From: Cristatella mucedo
Taxonomy: Eukaryota; Bryozoa; Phylactolaemata; Cristatellidae
Assembly: GCA_009760855.2 (NCBI GenBank)
Contig: WPIO01000012.1
Coordinates: 2,047,001-2,057,500, forward strand
DNA: 10,500 nt
Reading direction: 5' to 3'
The notes under the pieces were generated by a model. The model ran no database searches and was not told the origin of the DNA. It worked only from the letters and a program-made list of their open reading frames with translations. The position numbers and the translations under genes are program-made. Within the stretch, counting starts at the first letter, position 1. Each line of letters opens with the position of its first letter. This document shows, piece after piece, positions 6,584-10,500 of this stretch.

Positions 6584-6792
6584 ATCCAGGATCGAATTCT
6601 GCGAGGCAAACATACAGTTAACCAGTTGCTGCTGCAAATTCTGGTATTTTGAACGAAACAAAAATACAGCTGGTATTATAAGCATAGAAGTGATAGCTGA
6701 TCCCGTGGACCCGTATAACTCTTTCCAGATGCTTGATTGACTACACCAAATTTCCGAGCATGGACCCTTGTAGAACTTCACTGGAGACGGAT
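6584..6792 (-). CDS. Candidate internal exon, unknown membrane protein
   Basis: On the minus strand a good acceptor (GTTTCTTCAAACAG) ends at 6793 and a perfect donor (GAT followed by GTAAGT) starts at 6583. This bounds 209 nt that is open throughout (entry phase 1, exit phase 0). The peptide has a cysteine pair (GPCSEIWCSQ), then IWKELYGS and a hydrophobic helix (SAITSMLIIPAVFLF) followed by RSKYQNLQQQL. That is an extracellular-to-cytosolic membrane anchor pattern with the basic residue just inside. No family is recognised with confidence; the layout loosely recalls the last helix of pentaspan proteins such as prominin, which I would not assert. A possible upstream exon ends its frame in a stop (7011-7108), so the gene may be broken or spliced otherwise. 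Confidence 0.35.
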
Positions 6793-7684
6793 CTGTTTGA
6801 AGAAACTTAACCAACAGACTATACAGATCAAGCAAGAACAAACATGTAAGATTTTAACTTAAGCTAGTGCCTCGTCTGCCAGACCGATCATTCTTCTCAA
6901 TTGTTAAAGAAGGATATCGGGATCAATATTGTAAAAAGATGCAAGGTCCAGGGGAGTAATATTGCCGTCATAGCTACTGCATGTCGTTGGTCACACCAAG
7001 GATTGCAGTTTCAGTGGGTGTATCGATTTAGTCCTGACTCAATATTTCCGACAATCAATTCTTTTAAATACTTTCTGCAGGCTTCTTTATGACAATATTT
7101 CGGAGAATCTTGGACAAAAGAGGAAGGAAAAACGCTTGGCGATAGGATTGCAACAACCGCTTCATCTAATGCAGGCTGTAAAAGCGTCGGTTGAACGATG
7201 TCCGATTTTAGGGGGGAATGTCGAGAAAGTACAATAATAGTACTGGCCTGACGGTCGATTATTTGTCTAGGATACCCATCAAAGGACGAACACACTAGAA
7301 GTGGAATCGACGTTCAAAAGAATTCCACGTCATAGGAAAACTTATCATGCAAACCACGACTAGCGCTCATATGTGAACCGGACGAAACAGATCAAAAACT
7401 AAGAAATTTACCAATCTCTGCATTATACGATGGCATCCGCACACGGATGACAGGATTTTTTTTCAAAATGGAATGATAATAAAACCAACTTATTAGTTAT
7501 GAGAAATCTAACTGTGATTCGGAAATTGGAAAGGCTAACGCTCAAAATCAGCTCTGCCAGCATATCTCTTGTTGAATCTGCACGAAATCTAATTGTCAGG
7601 TTCCAAAGTGACCTTTCGTTAGACGACCGCATCAGCTCCACAATCAAGTATGCCTACTTTGAACTACATAATATAGCTCTACAT
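6793..7684. other. Intergenic or intronic, weak exon-like signals
   Basis: On the minus strand a long pyrimidine tract and AG (TTCCTTCCTCTTTTGTCCAAG, AG at 7110-7109) is followed by a frame reading SPKYCHKEACRKYLKELIVG, which ends in TGA at 7011-7013 without a donor before it. On the plus strand a helix-like frame (7499-7679) has leucine heptads but no splice context. Either could be a decayed exon; neither is supported enough to call. Confidence 0.3.
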
Positions 7685-7735
7685 TTCTCTGAGGGCGCTT
7701 TATAAAGTGTGTTCTTATCATTATTATTATTATAT
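7685..7735 (+). repeat. Dispersed repeat copy 2 with ATT tail
   Basis: The 19-bp core TTCTCTGAGGGCGCTTTAT is identical to 4260-4278. It is followed by AAAGTGTG and an ATT run (CATTATTATTATTATATG). The left hairpin arm of copy 1 is absent, so the shared part begins at the core. This is consistent with two 5'-truncated retroposon ends of the same family. Confidence 0.55.
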
Positions 7736-8646
7736 GCGACTTATATCACATCTTGCTGAAACCTTGGTAGATCGAGGTACATGTTTGAAGCTTGTTGAGC
7801 TGCATGCTTGTGACTTTCATACTCCTTCATTTTCAGTGTAGCTTGATGCAGTGCACATTTCATGCTCCGCTAAGGTTTCACATGCCAGATTGAAATTTTA
7901 GAGTCGAGGTCAGATCTGCTTGCAGTACATGATTCTAGAAAGATTCTAATTTTTGTTTGGTAAACTTTGCAGTACGTGTCATCGAAAATCCTGCAGCTTT
8001 CTTTGTTGCAATCTTAAAATGTATGCGCAATTTATCATTTCTGCACGTTATTTTCTGTAGAAGTCGTCAGAACCTGAGATCCCTTTTCTGACATCCTTTT
8101 CTTTTGAAAGGTACGCTAAACCTTTATTCAATCGTTGGGAAAAATTATATAAGTTTCGTCTTGGCATTCACATCTGAATGACTTTCAAACCACATCTAGA
8201 AAAGAATTAAAAACTTTAGTTATGGCTGGATCAAGTTTTTCTGCCACTCAACACCAGAGAGGAACTAGTAAAGATTGTGCAAGAGAAAGACATTTTTACT
8301 TTAATTTATTAGGGTGCCATTTATAATACAAATCTTTTAAGGAAGGTCAAACTTTGAGACTCGGCATTTATTTTAGTAGGAAAATGCTTTTCTGAGGGAC
8401 TAATATGTATAACTTTTTAGCAAAGAAGGTGGGAAACTAGTAGGTCGAGCAGTTACTATTTGGAGAGTGAAATCTCTAAAAGTTTGCAAGCAAATGACTC
8501 GTCGTTTTTTATATTTGTCTTGGGTCTAATTAGAATCACTTGCATCTTCTCGTTAAAGAGCCTGGTTTTATAACTTTCTGGCCGTGGATTCCGAGGAAGT
8601 CTTCAAAATGCCTAAATCAGCGTCAGGCCCAGTCTTCTTTAAACGT
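7736..8646. other. Long intergenic stretch, nothing recognised
   Basis: About 900 bp of AT-leaning sequence has no open frame of note, no transposon termini and no pol III boxes that I can support. Confidence 0.45.
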
Positions 8647-8895
8647 TGCTCTCAGAGTCTCGCTTTTCAGCTCTCGCTCTCCGGCTCTCGCTCTCCTGCT
8701 CTCTGCCTCTCCAGATCTTCACCTCTCGCTCTCCATCTCTCTCGCTCTCCGATACTCGCTCTCCACCTCTCGCTTTCTAGCTCTCGCTTAATAGCTCTCG
8801 CTTTATAGCTCTAGCTCTCGAGCTCTCCTCATTACCAGTCCTCCGCATCTCCAGCTCTCCGCCTCTCCAGCTTTCCGCATCTCCAGCTCTCCGCC
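8647..8895 (+). repeat. CT-rich minisatellite block 1
   Basis: The first half is built of imperfect 14-nt units like AGCTCTCGCTCTCC; the second half (from about 8820) of 16-nt units like AGCTCTCCGCATCTCC. The two unit types are related by a 2-nt insertion. The minus strand is dense in GAGAG, the core of GAGA-factor sites in arthropods. Translation gives only Ser/Leu/Arg/Ala low-complexity peptides, so the open frames here are not genes. Confidence 0.85.
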
Positions 8896-8897
8896 AT

Positions 8898-8918
8898 TAT
8901 GTAATGTAATGTAATGTA
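8898..8918 (+). repeat. Pentanucleotide microsatellite (TAATG)n
   Basis: About four ATGTA units in tandem abut the end of the first CT block and begin the non-CT insert that carries the 61-bp repeat. Confidence 0.8.
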
Positions 8919-8954
8919 TCTCCTTCAGTAACTCCACAAAGTCATAAAGACCAC

Positions 8955-9015
8955 GTGGGTGTTACGCAGGAGAGTTTTGTATAGCGCACTCACAGCCTAA
9001 GCGGCTTTCGGTACG
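8955..9015 (+). repeat. 61-bp dispersed conserved repeat, copy 2
   Basis: This is a gap-free partner of the inverted copy at 5869-5929 (53 of 61 identical). It lies inside a roughly 285-bp interval (8896-9180) that splits the CT minisatellite. Right of it a short echo (TTCGGTACGCATTCGGTAGC) and a purine-rich run (9045-9150, with repeated AGTAGCA) follow. No function is recognised. Confidence 0.7.
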
Positions 9016-9182
9016 CATTCGGTAGCCAACAGACTTCGTCTCACGCAACGAAGAGAAAGTGGGAAGCATAGCAGAGTTAGGAGAGCAGTTGAGATAGTGA
9101 GTAGCATAGAAGTAGCAGTTCAGGACCGCTGAAAAAGATGTGCCATAGTCGGCAGTTGGAGAGTAGATGTCGTTGCTTATGG

Positions 9183-9325
9183 TTCTCCGCCTCTCGTTCT
9201 CCAGCTCTTATCGCCTTTCTTTCTCCGACACTAGCTCTCTAGCTCTCGCTCTCCAGTTCTCGCTCTCTTGCTCTCTGCCGCTTCAGCTCTTTCTCTCCTG
9301 CTCTCGCTCTCCAGCTCTTGCTCTA
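9183..9325 (+). repeat. CT-rich minisatellite block 2
   Basis: This has the same unit type as block 1 (CTCTCGCTCTCCAGCTCT) but is more irregular. It ends where the CpG-rich zone begins. Blocks 1 and 2 were probably one array later interrupted by the 8896-9180 segment. Confidence 0.8.
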
Positions 9326-10230
9326 GTTCAGTCGCAGCGCTTCGGTCAGCTCGGCGGGGAGTTCGTCAATAGTGCGCGCGAAAATATCGTGGCGGAAGTA
9401 ACGCCGCGGCTAAATCGATCGCCGGGCGCAATCTGGTCGCTGCGTCAACGAAAGAAGCTTGCACGACGTCAGGAGCTCGTTTGCCCGAGAAAGCAATCTC
9501 GCAGTCTAGACGCGCGGTCGGAAATTGGCTGCCGCTGCTGCAGGTTGCCGCCGCCCTCTGCGCCCGCGCCTGCAGGTCCCTGCGGCATTGCGTCGGCTGT
9601 CGAGCGCCTGACTTGCGGAGAAAGGGAGGTTCCTTCATGAGAAGGCGGCGTCTCAGAGTCACTTCGCTGCGAAGTGACTCTGCTGCGATCGTCGGCGCTG
9701 TCTCGAGGTCGGCCGAGAACGCGTGGCTCTGTGAGCTACTCTCGACGGTACGCGTGAGTACTGGACTAAGCGCGCGGCTTCCACTGAACGGGTACCCCCG
9801 CCCCCGGCTGCCGCCCCCGGACGAATAGCTGAGCAATTTGAGAGGAGCGGCGCTCGATAGGCGCGCTCTAGAGCAGCTAGCAGTAAGGGCGCGAAGCGTC
9901 TCGCCGCCGCCGCCTCGGTCGCGGCCTCAGATGGCTCCGCGGGGAGCCCACAATCTAGTTACAGCGGCAGCGCTGCTCGGCCCGTATGACCTTTATGACC
10001 CTCGTGTCTCTTATGACTCGGTAGAGGGTCTGCCACAAATTTTCGCGCAGGGACATTTAGCGAGGTTAATTCCATGCATTCACTGATTTGCATTGGACAG
10101 AACTGGAAAGCCCGTAAGACGTGCAGCTGCCGTGCCCTTGACGATTCGCGAGGCCGCACGCCGGGATCCTGTGACGCCGGCGCCTCGAGCGAGGAACGGT
10201 GCGGGTCGCCCACATCCGGGTAGGTGGTGA
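9326..10230. promoter_or_regulatory. CpG-rich zone, possible promoter / first exon
   Basis: Unlike the rest of the window, this stretch is rich in CpG (GCGCGCG, CGCCGCCGCCGCC, TCGGTCGCGGCC). Long open frames occur on both strands, as expected from GC-rich DNA with few stops, and none gives a recognisable protein. Donor-like sites are present at 9754 (GTGAGT) and 10220 (GTAGGT) on the plus strand. Together with the GAGAG-rich array upstream, this fits a promoter and 5' UTR region of a gene extending beyond the right edge, but that is inference. I see no TATA box. Confidence 0.35.
9654..9682. repeat. 29-bp perfect palindrome
   Basis: CAGAGTCACTTCGC and its exact reverse complement flank a single central T (14-bp arms). 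Each arm carries GAGTCAC/GTGACTC, close to the AP-1/CNC-type half-site TGACTC. It may be a cruciform or RNA hairpin, or a paired transcription-factor site within the CpG-rich zone. Confidence 0.9.
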
Positions 10231-10232
10231 AA

Positions 10233-10311
10233 CAATTACTCGGCTTACGAGGCCGGTTTTCGGGTTACGAGCAAAAACCCGATGGGGTTGTGGGAGCTTC
10301 ACGAGTAATTG
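10233..10311. repeat. Nested inverted repeat / stem-loop
   Basis: The outer arms CAATTACTCG (10233-10242) and CGAGTAATTG (10302-10311) are perfectly complementary. Inside them TCGGGTT (10260-10266) pairs with AACCCGA (10276-10282) around a 9-nt loop. The two stems could form one extended structure. Its identity is unknown, with no recognised transposon termini or tRNA boxes. Confidence 0.6.
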
Positions 10312-10500
10312 GGCCTCGCGAAGCCTCTGAAAGCTTGAGGCTCCCGAAAAAAAGACATCGTCAGTCAAAAGAACGCGTGCCAATTTGTTGAGCGCTTAAT
10401 TGAGCCTCAATAGCTCCAACGAGGTTCCGTCGCACCGCAAGGGTCGGGGGTGAAAGGTAAAGGTTGAAGCCTTGGCAATTTATGAACCAACCCGGATGCC
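10312..10500. other. Right edge, no recognised feature
   Basis: The sequence is of moderate GC content with an imperfect inverted motif (AATTGAGCCTCAAT near 10397) and no convincing exon. It may be an intron or 5' flank of something outside the window. Confidence 0.3.

Noticed and set aside
7011-7108. Possible upstream exon for the minus-strand membrane protein
   Set aside because: The acceptor is good, but the frame hits TGA before any donor that would match the phase of the next exon.
8540-8808. Open frames rich in Ser/Leu/Arg/Ala over the CT arrays
   Set aside because: They are translations of a simple 14/16-nt minisatellite and all frames stay open because the units lack stops.
9366-9836. 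Overlapping open frames of 115-157 codons on both strands
   Set aside because: They lie in CpG-rich DNA with few stops, show no recognisable domain, and contradict one another on opposite strands.
10200-10500. Ribosomal RNA or spacer sequence
   Set aside because: GC content rises, but I recognise no conserved rRNA core motifs.

Overview
The window looks like a gene-poor stretch of a metazoan nuclear genome, most likely an arthropod and perhaps a chelicerate such as a tick. The evidence is low coding density, splice-site-like signals, simple repeats, DNA-transposon and SINE-like remnants, and one family B seven-transmembrane receptor gene. Its cysteine-rich ectodomain has no GPS site and is the kind found in arthropod Methuselah-like receptors. 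The species assignment is inference. Nothing prokaryotic or viral was recognised.

Layout. Positions 1-592 hold no clear gene, only a possible short terminal exon on the minus strand (201-361). Positions 593-794 hold a 186-bp non-autonomous hAT element with degenerate 8-bp target-site duplications; both ends strongly resemble the SPIN family as I remember it. Positions 1036-2700 hold the one convincing gene: 554 codons of a Methuselah-like/secretin-family receptor with all seven membrane helices in one uninterrupted exon. Its true 5' end (signal peptide, upstream exons) is not in this reading frame. A poly(A) signal candidate lies at 2840-2845. About 400 bp past the stop, at 3107-3250, is a second, frameshifted copy of only the TM7-plus-tail part of the receptor. 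Its homology begins exactly after an AG dinucleotide and in the same codon phase.

Positions 3250-8640 are mostly non-coding: a (CT)n microsatellite (3826-3864), a hairpin followed by an ATT-rich tail (4239-4310) whose 19-bp core recurs at 7685, a tRNA-like SINE candidate (about 4589-4680), an array of degenerate telomere-like heptamers (5294-5403), a second pol III box A/box B pair on the minus strand (5642-5727), and a possible minus-strand internal exon of an unknown membrane protein (6584-6792).

Positions 8647-9325 carry two blocks of a CT-rich minisatellite (14- and 16-nt units, GAGAG-rich on the other strand). Between them is a 61-bp sequence that also occurs, inverted and without gaps, at 5869-5929 with 53 of 61 bases identical. 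From about 9330 to 10320 the DNA becomes CpG-rich, with a 29-bp perfect palindrome (9654-9682), donor-like GT sites and a nested inverted repeat (10233-10311). It could be a promoter/first-exon region of a gene running off the right edge, but no protein is recognisable there. No new multi-gene system is visible. The strongest leads are the SPIN-like transposon, the duplicated receptor tail, the conserved 61-bp inverted pair and the heptamer array.
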